From the NCBI GenBank assembly GCA_963675185.2, contig CAXXOH010000003.1, positions 992,001 to 1,056,000 on the forward strand: DNA of 64,000 bases, given 5' to 3'. A model generated the notes under the pieces. The model had not been told where the DNA came from, searched no databases, and saw only the letters and a program-made list of their open reading frames with translations. Positions 26,520-38,192 of the stretch are shown here, piece by piece. The stretch's first letter is position 1. Every line of letters begins with the position of its first letter. Both the position numbers and the translations under genes were made by a program. This stretch comes from Ilyobacter_A sp963675185. GTDB lineage: Bacteria; Fusobacteriota; Fusobacteriia; Fusobacteriales; Fusobacteriaceae.

Positions 26520-27818
26520 CTAGTTGTAATTTTTTATTATATCCTCGAGTTTCATCCCTCTTGATCCTTTCAGAAGAACAGCAATTTTCATGTTTTCCCC
26601 AAGTTCAAGTATTTTTTTCGAGATTTCATTTTTATCATTGAAATGAAATTTTTTCGGGTGCTTTAACTTCACAAACAAATGCATCATGTCTTGTCCGTAC
26701 AGGTATACAAAATCAAAGCCACACTTTTCAATTATTTCCGCAAGCTCCTCGTGATATTTTTTGCTTTCATCACCCAACTCAAGCATATCACCCAATACGG
26801 CTACCTTACACCTATCCTTATAGAACTTTTCAAACGTTTCTATAGAAGCCCTCATCGAACTTGGACTGGCATTATAGGCATCATTTATATACAAGATGTT
26901 GCCATTTTCTATTTTCTGATATCTCATCTTTGTGAGCTCTATTTTCTCTAAAACTTCCCTAGACGACTCTTTAGATATGCCAAATTTTTCAGCTGCAAGT
27001 ATAGCCAGGGACATATTCTTTACATTGTGCCTTCCCACAAGGTCTGTGCTGAACTCAAATCCGTCCAATCTGAATTTAGTGCAGGAATCAATTTCAACGA
27101 TATCGGTTATCCTGTGTAGATTTGATTCTTCTATCCCAATCTTAACCACTCCAGGAACTTTTCCGAGGTAGCTGTCGTCCCCGATAACAAATATATCTTC
27201 ATTTTTGATATGATTCAGCATCTCTGTTTTAGCTTTAAATACGTTTTCCTTAGTTTTCAGATACTCTAGATGGGATTCCCCTATATTAGTTATTATTCCG
27301 TAGTCCGGTGCAGAAATTTTACAAAGCAGGTCTATTTCTCCAAACCCGCTCATTCCCATCTCCAGCACTGCGAACTTGTCGTCATCTTCTATACCCAAAA
27401 TAGTCAGCGGCACACCTATATGATTATTATAGTTACCCTTGGTCCCCTTACCCTTAAAATGTTTTGAGAGTATTTGGCACAGTATATCCTTTGTCGTCGT
27501 CTTTCCGTTGCTGCCGGTTATGGCAAATACCTTTACGCCTAATCTTTCCCTGTACTCTTTAGCCAGCTGCTGAATAAATTCAACGCTGTCCTGCACATAT
27601 ACAGCCCTTCTGTCTTCAACTAAAACTACAGGATCGTCGTAAAACACTGCCGCTGCGCCTTTTTTCAAGGCCTCTGCCACAAATTTATTCCCGCCCCTAA
27701 TAGCTATGAATATATCATCTTTTCCCACTAGACGGCTGTCTATGTGTACATCACCTATATCCTCCACACTTACATGCTCAGATATCAAGCTTTTTAAAAT
27801 CACTCTATTATTATTCAT
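26520..27818 (-). CDS. murF: UDP-MurNAc-tripeptide--D-Ala-D-Ala ligase
   Basis: MurF adds the D-Ala-D-Ala made by Ddl. The 432 residues include the N-terminal UDP-binding domain (SEHVSVEDIGDVHIDSR), the ATP loop (AITGSNGKTTTKDIL, about 100), GIITNIGESHLEYLKTKENV (about 180) and NDAYNASPSSMRASIETF (about 305). MurE, which acts between MurD and MurF, is not encoded in this window. AAGGGGAATTTT precedes the ATG. Confidence 0.97.
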   Translation of the reverse strand: MNNNRVILKSLISEHVSVEDIGDVHIDSRLVGKDDIFIAIRGGNKFVAEALKKGAAAVFYDDPVVLVEDRRAVYVQDSVEFIQQLAKEYRERLGVKVFAITGSNGKTTTKDILCQILSKHFKGKGTKGNYNNHIGVPLTILGIEDDDKFAVLEMGMSGFGEIDLLCKISAPDYGIITNIGESHLEYLKTKENVFKAKTEMLNHIKNEDIFVIGDDSYLGKVPGVVKIGIEESNLHRITDIVEIDSCTKFRLDGFEFSTDLVGRHNVKNMSLAILAAEKFGISKESSREVLEKIELTKMRYQKIENGNILYINDAYNASPSSMRASIETFEKFYKDRCKVAVLGDMLELGDESKKYHEELAEIIEKCGFDFVYLYGQDMMHLFVKLKHPKKFHFNDKNEISKKILELGENMKIAVLLKGSRGMKLEDIIKNYN

Positions 27819-28091
27819 AAAATTCCCCTTATTATAACATTTTTGGCTTTTTATTTAAATAGATTAAACTGATTTCTGTAAAATATTTTGTTAAATTGAA
27901 ATTTCTAAATATTTATTTTTGTGATACTTGTTCCATCTAACCTAAAATAATTTCTTTATTCTAAATTTTCAGCAAAGGCTTTTTGCAGTATATTTTTCAG
28001 GCTGTAACTGTTATCTACCTATGTTTAGTCGAATTTTAAAAATATTCTACTTTACAAACTTAGATATAAATATCACAATCTTCCCCGGAGT
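27819..28091. other. AT-rich gap upstream of murF
   Basis: About 270 bp without a gene. A TATAAT hexamer reads on the minus strand at 27831-27836, but it leaves almost no leader before murF, so it is doubtful. No hairpin terminator for the upstream gene was found. Confidence 0.4.
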
Positions 28092-28649
28092 TTATTCTGC
28101 TTCTTTTTTCAGTTTTTCGGCAAATTTGTAAAGGGAATCATAAGTTTCAAAATTAAAGTAGCCTTTCTTCTCTTCCTCTAAACCATGTCCTGTTCTGACA
28201 AGGACAGGCCTCATCCCGAGCCTTAAGCCGGCCTCCACATCAGACATCTTATCCCCGACTATTATAGAGTTTCTATAGTCTATGTCGAGGTCTTTCCTTG
28301 CAAGTTCGAACATCCCAAGCTCAGGCTTCCTGCAAGCACAGTCTTTTAGGTACTCTCTTACTCCCTTAGTAGGGTGGTGTGGGCAGTAATAAAAAGCATC
28401 TACCTCTGCTCCGATTTTCTCCAACTCGTCATTTATGTAACTATGCAGATTTTTCACATCATTTTCGCTGTAATAACCTCTGGCAATTCCTGATTGGTTG
28501 GTTACTACGACCACCAAATAACCAAGTTCTTTGAATATTTTAATGGCCTCCTTGGCCCCTATTTCAAATTCAAAATCTTCAATTTTATAAAGATACTCCT
28601 TTTCGACGTTTATATTACCGTCTCGGTCTAAAAAAATACATTTTTTCAA
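28092..28649 (-). CDS. gmhB: D-glycero-D-manno-heptose 1,7-bisphosphate phosphatase-like
   Basis: A HAD-superfamily phosphatase that removes the C7 phosphate in ADP-heptose synthesis for LPS core. About 185 residues. It has the DxD nucleophile motif (IFLDRDGNINVE), TNQSGIARGYYSENDV (about 52), the zinc-loop cysteines and histidines (YYCPHHPTKG and CACRKPELGMF) that mark GmhB within HAD, and IVGDKMSDVEAGLRLG. I prefer the TTG at 28649 (GGGAG eight nt upstream); a GTG at 28658 is possible. A good promoter lies at 28719-28747. It supports an LPS-bearing outer membrane. Confidence 0.88.
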   Translation of the reverse strand: MKKCIFLDRDGNINVEKEYLYKIEDFEFEIGAKEAIKIFKELGYLVVVVTNQSGIARGYYSENDVKNLHSYINDELEKIGAEVDAFYYCPHHPTKGVREYLKDCACRKPELGMFELARKDLDIDYRNSIIVGDKMSDVEAGLRLGMRPVLVRTGHGLEEEKKGYFNFETYDSLYKFAEKLKKEAE

Positions 28650-28718
28650 AAAAATCACTCCCGAAAATAAAAAACTCCTTTACTTGCCTCACTTGAATGT
28701 TATGCGCACATCCTAATT

Positions 28719-28747
28719 ATTATATAAGATTTATTGATTATTTTCAA
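28719..28747 (-). promoter_or_regulatory. Promoter of gmhB
   Basis: TTGAAA at 28742-28747, 17-bp spacer, TATAAT at 28719-28724 on the minus strand. It lies between the end of the 5S gene and gmhB, so gmhB need not rely on rRNA read-through. Confidence 0.75.
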
Positions 28748-28792
28748 CAAGCAATGCGTCGACAATAATATTTTGTTCAAAAAATAAAAAAA

Positions 28793-28910
28793 GCTTGGCG
28801 AATACCTATCCTTCCGGGGCGTTGCCACCCGAGTACTTTCGGCGTTTAAGGGCTTAACTTCTGGGTTCGGTATGTGACCAGGTGTACCCCCTTAGCTATC
28901 TTCACCAAGC
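28793..28910 (-). rRNA. rrf: 5S ribosomal RNA
   Basis: About 118 nt. The ends are complementary (GCTTGGTG... with ...GCCAAGC), and the loop C/helix region reads ACCGAACCCAGAAGTTAAGC, the hallmark of 5S. It follows 23S by about 70 nt. A T-rich run follows directly on the minus strand and probably ends the operon. Confidence 0.95.
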
Positions 28911-28978
28911 TATGGTTTACTTATTCTTTTCGTGTCTTAGAACACTCAAAACTGTATAGTAGAAAGATTTGTTTCTAG

Positions 28979-31910
<2,932 letters not shown>

Positions 31911-32059
31911 TAAAACAGACTTTTCAGTCTAACTCTTTTTTTATCTACTATACAGTTTTCAATGTCCTAATGTAATATTTTTCAATTAAATAGGCGCCCT
32001 AGAGCACCTCTATCGAAGAACATCACAACAAAATAGAGAAAGTAAGCTTTTATCTCCTT

Positions 32060-33580
<1,521 letters not shown>

Positions 33581-33694
33581 ATATATTCTATCCTCTTAAC
33601 GAGGTATTCACCATAATCTTTGGCGCTTAACTTTCTCTATTTAGTTCTCAATGTCCTTGTTTTTTACTGCGCCCTGTTCTGAGGCACAGGGATA

Positions 33695-33723
33695 ATATTA
33701 TCATAGTCCCCTTTCTTTGTCAA
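33695..33723 (-). promoter_or_regulatory. rRNA operon promoter
   Basis: TTGACA (33718-33723), 17-bp spacer, TAATAT (33695-33700), about 115 bp upstream of 16S. An A/T-rich block upstream of the -35 may act as an UP element. The words around the -35 (TTGTTGACAAAGAAA) recur exactly in the tRNA cluster promoter at 55516-55544. Confidence 0.9.
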
Positions 33724-33755
33724 CAAGTTTTATTTTATTTTTTCATTTTTTAAGA

Positions 33756-33813
33756 TATCGCGAGTGATTTTTAGATCTGAGAATAGCGCCGTATCCAAAA
33801 ATCGCTCGCGATA
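33756..33813. repeat. Long imperfect palindrome upstream of the rRNA promoter
   Basis: Arms 33756-33772 (TATCGCGAGTGATTTTT) and 33797-33813 (AAAAATCGCTCGCGATA) pair over 17 positions with one G-T wobble, around a 24-nt centre. It lies about 33 bp upstream of the rRNA -35 hexamer. There is no T-tract on either side, which argues against a normal terminator. Confidence 0.75.
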
Positions 33814-34008
33814 TAAACAAACACGACGACTTTTTCTGAAAACAAAACCTATAAAAACTACAGTATAAACAGTTTTATATTCAGAAAAAATACTCTAATT
33901 AAAAAAATAAAAAAATTAATCCATTATTTAAAGGATTTTTTTTCTCTCTCTCGAATATTTTTTTACACAATACCTATAATTTCTTAACACGACTTACCCT
34001 AAACCCCT

Positions 34009-34041
34009 GAAGCAAAGAGAGCCCCCCTTTCTCTTTGCTTC
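34009..34041. terminator. 12-bp hairpin downstream of the Crp/Fnr gene
   Basis: Perfect arms GAAGCAAAGAGA (34009-34020) and TCTCTTTGCTTC (34030-34041), loop of 9. It begins 7 nt after the stop codon of the regulator on the minus strand. T residues follow only on the plus side, so intrinsic termination of the regulator gene is possible but not certain. Confidence 0.5.
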
Positions 34042-34048
34042 TTCTATT

Positions 34049-34705
34049 TTACTCCTTAAACATTAAGGCTTCCTCATCTATAAGTCTGTAATGGTTCCTT
34101 CCAAGCCTCTCAATTATCCCCTCATCCACAAGTACGGCCAACGCTCTAGAAAGGGAAGGTCTTGCCACACCAAAAGTCTCAGACAACTCTTTCAGAGAGC
34201 TTTTCAACACTATCTCGTCTCCTTTTAAGTTTTCTAAAATATATGCCCTAAGCTTCTCTATCAAAGTCTTGTTTTTAAAATCAAACCATATCTTTTGAGA
34301 TAAAAATTGCGTCCTGGTAGATACGTCGTCTAGGTAGTTTTTCAATATTACTCCGTTCAGCTGAAAAAGTTTTATAAGTTCTTCTTTGGATATTTTAAAG
34401 ACCTTCACGTCGGTCTTACATACCACGTCCACAGGAAAAAAATTCTTTCTTCCAAAAATAAATGCACTTGCCACAACCTGACCCTCTTCAAGATCCTCTA
34501 TTCTTATATGTTCTCCGGTATCTTTTTGCATCTCCGCAGCAAGAACCCCCTCCAAGACTATAACAAGATCTCTAACCTCATCCCCTCTAAAGGCGACCGT
34601 CTCACCTTTTTCATAAACTTCTTCTTTATACCCCACTTTTTTTAAAACTTCCTTAATCTCTTCCTGTTCTAATCCTCTAAAAATAGCCTTATCTTTTAAA
34701 TTCAA
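34049..34705 (-). CDS. Crp/Fnr-family regulator, probable HcpR-like
   Basis: A 218-residue transcription factor. The N-terminal cyclic-nucleotide-type sensor barrel covers residues about 10-125 (YEKGETVAFRGDEVRDLVIV), followed by the dimer helix and a C-terminal winged helix (LKELSETFGVARPSLSRALA, then VLVDEGIIERLGRNHYRLID). No Fnr-type cysteine cluster is present, so it is not an oxygen-sensing Fnr. I chose TTG at 34705 because GGGGGTG lies upstream and it gives the family length; an ATG 26 codons up is less likely. A palindrome close to GTAAC-N4-GTTAC lies at 34767-34780 before it. Regulation of the divergent operon and hcp is inferred from shared sites. Confidence 0.85.
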   Translation of the reverse strand: MNLKDKAIFRGLEQEEIKEVLKKVGYKEEVYEKGETVAFRGDEVRDLVIVLEGVLAAEMQKDTGEHIRIEDLEEGQVVASAFIFGRKNFFPVDVVCKTDVKVFKISKEELIKLFQLNGVILKNYLDDVSTRTQFLSQKIWFDFKNKTLIEKLRAYILENLKGDEIVLKSSLKELSETFGVARPSLSRALAVLVDEGIIERLGRNHYRLIDEEALMFKE

Positions 34706-34766
34706 GCTGCACACCCCCAAAAAAAATGCTGTGTATACATATTTTTTTACCAACTTTACTAAATTA

Positions 34767-34780
34767 GTAATGTATGTTAC
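34767..34780 (-). promoter_or_regulatory. Putative Crp/Fnr site before its own gene
   Basis: GTAATGTATGTTAC differs at one position from the GTAAC-N4-GTTAC pattern found at three other promoters. The -10 at the matching distance is poor (AAATAT), with TATGTA three bases further. Autoregulation is possible. Confidence 0.55.
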
Positions 34781-34848
34781 CAAACTTTAATCTAAATTAT
34801 ACTATAATAAGTGCATCAAACAAATACAGGAAATTTAAAAATCGGTTC

Positions 34849-34890
34849 GTAACTTAAGTTACCGTAATTTTCACTTCTTTAAGATATAAT
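34849..34890 (+). promoter_or_regulatory. Promoter with perfect GTAAC-N4-GTTAC operator
   Basis: The palindrome GTAACTTAAGTTAC (34849-34862) is followed after 22 nt by a perfect TATAAT (34885-34890). The palindrome centre is then about 41.5 bp before the expected start near 34897, the spacing of class II Crp/Fnr activation. No -35 hexamer is needed. GGAGG lies between the -10 and the ATG at 34917. Confidence 0.85.
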
Positions 34891-34916
34891 ATAAAAAATG
34901 AAACGGAGGAATCAAA

Positions 34917-36125
34917 ATGAGGTATATAGATGAAAACATGAAGTTGAAAGAGATAGTTGAAAAGTACCCTGAAACTTTGGAATTTTTCTCCTCCAAGGGA
35001 TTTAAAGGGTTAGACAACGGAAATACCAGAAACTTGGCCGGAAATATAAGCTTGAAATTAGCTCTTACAGCGAAAAAAATAAACAGCGACACCTTTATCA
35101 AAGCAATGGAAGACTTAATCGATAACACCAGAAACTCAAGCGACTTTACACTTTCCAAAACAGAGAAAAAGGATGGGGCTATAAATGCCACCGGACTGCT
35201 TCCTTGCCCGGTTAGGATTCCACTACTGGAGGCGTTTAAAGATTTTGAACAGGAAAGCAGCATGAAGATAAACTACGACCTCAAGGCAGCTTCAAGTGGA
35301 CTGGACTGGCTAAAGGAGAGTATCGAAGGGGACGGAAACGAAGAGCAGCTTTCTGATATATTTATCTCAGCTGGCTTCGACCTTTTCTTCGAAGATAAAC
35401 TCATGGGTAAATTCAAAAAAAACAAGGTTTTCAAGGACATAAGCGGACTCAAGGAGTACAACGAGGACTTTGACGAGCTATCACTAAAAGACCCCCAAGG
35501 GGACTACTCGATGATAGCCGTCGTACCAGCAGTATTTTTAGTAAACACTGAGGAGCTAGGCGACAGACCTTTTCCCAAAACATGGGAGGACATCCTAAAA
35601 CCGGAATTTGAAAAATCTGTTAGTCTCCCAGTATCAGATTTTGACCTTTTCAACGCCATACTCCTAAACATCCATAAAAAATTCGGTGAGGACGGAGTTA
35701 GAAAACTCGGAAGATCACTACTTCAAAGCCTGCATCCTGCTCAAATGGTAAAATCAAATAAATTAAGAGTCGAAAAGCCAGCAATAACGATAATGCCATA
35801 CTTCTTCACAAAAATGACAGGACAGGGCGGTCCGATGGTGGCGCAGTGGCCGGAGGACGGAGCTATAATCTCACCTATATTCATGCTGACAAAAAAATCC
35901 AAAGAAGAAGAACTAAAAAAGATATCTGAATTCTTCTCCTCCGAAAAAGTAGCAAAGATACTGTCACACCAAGGGTTATTCCCTAGCGTAAACCCTAATA
36001 TAGACAACAATTTAGAGGGAAAAAAATTCATCTGGCTGGGTTGGGACTACATCTACTCCAACGACATAGGAGAACTTATAGGTAGTTGCGAAAAATTATT
36101 CGAAGAGGGGACCAAGGAGGTATAA
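34917..36125 (+). CDS. Cytoplasmic binding-protein-like protein with DUF1858-like N-terminus
   Basis: Function unknown. Residues about 1-35 (MKLKEIVEKYPETLEFFSSK) resemble the DUF1858 helical domain. Residues about 100-400 resemble a type 2 periplasmic binding protein, with strands and motifs like those of iron/thiamine-type solute receptors (IAVVPAVFLVNTEELGDRPF, PKTWEDILKPEFEKSVSLP). There is no signal peptide or lipobox, so it should stay in the cytoplasm. A single Cys (LLPCPVRIP) lies near the start of the second domain. It is first of four tightly spaced genes, 3 nt before the GTPase. A ligand-handling role with the GTPase and ATPase is inferred. Confidence 0.75.
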   Translation: MRYIDENMKLKEIVEKYPETLEFFSSKGFKGLDNGNTRNLAGNISLKLALTAKKINSDTFIKAMEDLIDNTRNSSDFTLSKTEKKDGAINATGLLPCPVRIPLLEAFKDFEQESSMKINYDLKAASSGLDWLKESIEGDGNEEQLSDIFISAGFDLFFEDKLMGKFKKNKVFKDISGLKEYNEDFDELSLKDPQGDYSMIAVVPAVFLVNTEELGDRPFPKTWEDILKPEFEKSVSLPVSDFDLFNAILLNIHKKFGEDGVRKLGRSLLQSLHPAQMVKSNKLRVEKPAITIMPYFFTKMTGQGGPMVAQWPEDGAIISPIFMLTKKSKEEELKKISEFFSSEKVAKILSHQGLFPSVNPNIDNNLEGKKFIWLGWDYIYSNDIGELIGSCEKLFEEGTKEV

Positions 36126-36128
36126 AGT

Positions 36129-36827
36129 ATGAATTTAGTTACAGTTTCAGGACCACCATCATCAGGGAAAACTTCCCTCATAATAAAAACCATAGAAAAC
36201 TTAAAAAATAGAGGAATAAAAGTAGGGGTAGTAAAATTTGACTGCCTATATACCGACGACGACATACTTTACAGCAAAATAGGGATACCGGTTAAAAAAG
36301 GGCTTTCTGCCTCGGTTTGTCCTGACCACTACTTTGTGAGCAACATAGAGGAAGTTGTCCAATGGGGAAAAAAAGAGGCACTAGACCTTTTGATAACCGA
36401 AAGTGCGGGACTCTGCAACAGGTGCTCCCCTTATATACAAAATATAAAAGCCATCTGCGTCATTGATAACTTAAGCGGTATAAACACCCCAAAAAAAATA
36501 GGTCCAATGTTAAAAACTGCAGATCTAGTAGTTATCACAAAGGGAGATATAGTTTCCCAGGCAGAAAGGGAAGTTTTCGCCTCCAGGGTTAATTCAGTAA
36601 ACCCAAAAGCCACAATTATGCACGTTAACGGACTGACAGGGCAGGGAGCTTTCGAATTCTCCACTCTTATTTATGACGAGGAAAAGCACGTAGACAGCTT
36701 GAAAGGTAAAAAACTAAGATTTTCAATGCCTTCAGCACTCTGCTCATACTGCCTGGGGGAAACCAGAATAGGGGATGAACATCAAATGGGGAACGTAAGA
36801 AAAATTGATTTGGGTGATGAAAAATGA
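36129..36827 (+). CDS. HypB/UreG-like P-loop GTPase with cysteine pairs
   Basis: A G3E/SIMIBI-class GTPase of 232 residues. It has Walker A (SGPPSSGKTS, residue about 7), a metal-site-like segment after the second strand (VVKFDCLYTDDD), TESAGLCNRCSPYI (about 97, where HypB and UreG have their G3 region), and ITKGD as the base-specificity motif (about 138). Two CxxC pairs, CNRC and CSYC (about 203), could bind metal. HypB and UreG relatives drive nickel insertion into enzymes. Here there is no hydrogenase or urease gene nearby, so the client is unknown. Its stop overlaps the next start by 4 bases. Confidence 0.8.
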   Translation: MNLVTVSGPPSSGKTSLIIKTIENLKNRGIKVGVVKFDCLYTDDDILYSKIGIPVKKGLSASVCPDHYFVSNIEEVVQWGKKEALDLLITESAGLCNRCSPYIQNIKAICVIDNLSGINTPKKIGPMLKTADLVVITKGDIVSQAEREVFASRVNSVNPKATIMHVNGLTGQGAFEFSTLIYDEEKHVDSLKGKKLRFSMPSALCSYCLGETRIGDEHQMGNVRKIDLGDEK

Positions 36828-37843
36828 TAGATAAAAAAATCTTAGAAATGGAAGAGATAAGGGTACTTTTAGAAAAGTATCCGTTTGTAGAAGATTTTCT
36901 AAAGGACAACTTGATAGATATAAGCGGACACGAAAATTCAAAACTCAAGACATTTTTCGAAAACCTTTCAGAAGAACACCTTGAGGAAAGGGCAGTCGAT
37001 CCAGGCGAACTAATGGAAGGCATGGTTTCATACATAAACCAAATGGTGGAGTTTTTGGGGTTGGAGGACAACTCGATAGACAGACTTACAATCTTTCCCG
37101 GGAAAAACAAACTAGGGGAAATTGAGAATTTCGAAGCTTTCGACATCAGCAAGGGGGAGATAATATGCATAGTCGGTCCAACAGGTAGCGGAAAAAGCAG
37201 GCTGCTGGCAGACATCGAATGGACTGCCCAGGGAGATACCCCTACAAAACGTACAGTGCATGTAAACGGAAAACCTGCCGATAAAGCAAATCGCTTTTCA
37301 TCCGGAAACAGGCTTGTGGCCCAACTTTCACAAAACATGAACTTCGTTATGGATCTTACAGTTTTCGAATTCCTACAACTCCACGCACAAAGCAGAATGG
37401 TGGAAAATGAAGAAGAGGTAATAGAAAAAATAATAGCAAAATCCAACGAGCTTGCCGGAGAAAAATTCTCCCCGGACACGCCTATAACCAGCCTTAGCGG
37501 AGGGCAGTCCAGGGCTCTTATGATCGCTGACACAGCCATTTTGAGCACCTCGCCGATAATTTTGATAGACGAGATAGAGAATGCCGGAATAGACCGAAAA
37601 AAGGCTTTGGAGCTTTTAGTCGGAGAAGAAAAAATAGTCCTGATGGCTACCCACGACCCTATACTGGCCCTCATGGGGGACAAAAGGATAGTCATAAAAA
37701 ACGGTGGGATATCCAAGATAATGGACGTTACACCAGAAGAAAAATCCATACTTTCAAGGTTGGAAGAGATGGATAAAATAATGCAGGGAATGAGACAAAA
37801 ATTAAGATACGGAGAGACTATCTCTCTAGACAGATTAGATTAG
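36824..37843 (+). CDS. Soluble ABC-type ATPase of the GTPase operon
   Basis: A 339-residue protein with an N-terminal helical region (residues about 1-95; EEIRVLLEKYPFVEDFLKD recalls the DUF1858-like start of the first protein) and an ABC ATPase domain. Walker A is VGPTGSGKS (about 113), the signature is SLSGGQSRALMI (about 222), and Walker B is PIILIDEIENAGID (about 242), followed by the switch His in LMATHDP. No membrane segment is present and no permease gene lies nearby, so this is not an ordinary transporter. It may work on the binding-protein-like partner or on a metalloenzyme. Confidence 0.8.
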   Translation: MIDKKILEMEEIRVLLEKYPFVEDFLKDNLIDISGHENSKLKTFFENLSEEHLEERAVDPGELMEGMVSYINQMVEFLGLEDNSIDRLTIFPGKNKLGEIENFEAFDISKGEIICIVGPTGSGKSRLLADIEWTAQGDTPTKRTVHVNGKPADKANRFSSGNRLVAQLSQNMNFVMDLTVFEFLQLHAQSRMVENEEEVIEKIIAKSNELAGEKFSPDTPITSLSGGQSRALMIADTAILSTSPIILIDEIENAGIDRKKALELLVGEEKIVLMATHDPILALMGDKRIVIKNGGISKIMDVTPEEKSILSRLEEMDKIMQGMRQKLRYGETISLDRLD

Positions 37844-37854
37844 AGGAGGTTAAT

Positions 37855-38094
37855 ATGCACGACGGATGTTCAGGGAATTTTTCAAACGGCAAGCAGGTTG
37901 TTGCAAAATTAAGAATGATGGGGTTTGACAAGCAGACTATGCCCGTCCCGGCCACTTTTAAATGCGAGTGCGAAAATACAATCACCATGACTACTTTCGA
38001 GTACAAGTGTCCGAACTGCGGCATGGTATACGCAGTTACACCATGTCACTCATTCGACCAAAGCAACATAATGACTGCCGGCAAAGACGACTAA
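37855..38094 (+). CDS. Small zinc-ribbon-like protein of the GTPase operon
   Basis: A 79-residue protein with six cysteines: one in the start (MHDGCSG), CECENT, CPNCGMVY and a final C in VTPCHSF. The CxC...CxxC layout looks like a zinc ribbon or a metal-transfer site. GAGGAGG lies before the ATG. It closes the four-gene operon, 11 nt after the ATPase gene. I do not recognise a named family; metal delivery or a redox adaptor is a guess from the cysteines and neighbours. Confidence 0.75.
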   Translation: MHDGCSGNFSNGKQVVAKLRMMGFDKQTMPVPATFKCECENTITMTTFEYKCPNCGMVYAVTPCHSFDQSNIMTAGKDD

Positions 38095-38153
38095 GAGAGG
38101 GGCGTTTACCCATACCTATCAAGCTAAGCTTTGAATTTAATAGAATTTGTGCT

Positions 38154-38188
38154 AAAACCTTCTTCAAGAACTACTTGAAGGAGGTTTT
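38154..38188 (+). promoter_or_regulatory. Hairpin that hides the transposase ribosome-binding site
   Basis: Arms 38154-38168 and 38174-38188 form a 15-bp stem with one G-U pair and a 5-nt loop. GGAGG (38180-38184), the ribosome site for the TTG at 38193, is wholly inside the stem. Transcripts entering from outside the element would fold it and block translation, a protective device known in other insertion sequences. Confidence 0.7.
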
Positions 38189-38192
38189 TCTT

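Noticed and set aside
31911..32059. tRNA genes in the 16S-23S spacer
   Set aside because: The spacer has no T-loop or anticodon stem signatures and is only about 150 nt.
34009..34041. The hairpin after the Crp/Fnr gene as a strong intrinsic terminator
   Set aside because: It has a perfect stem, but no T-run follows it in the direction of the regulator gene. It is kept only as a possible terminator at low confidence.
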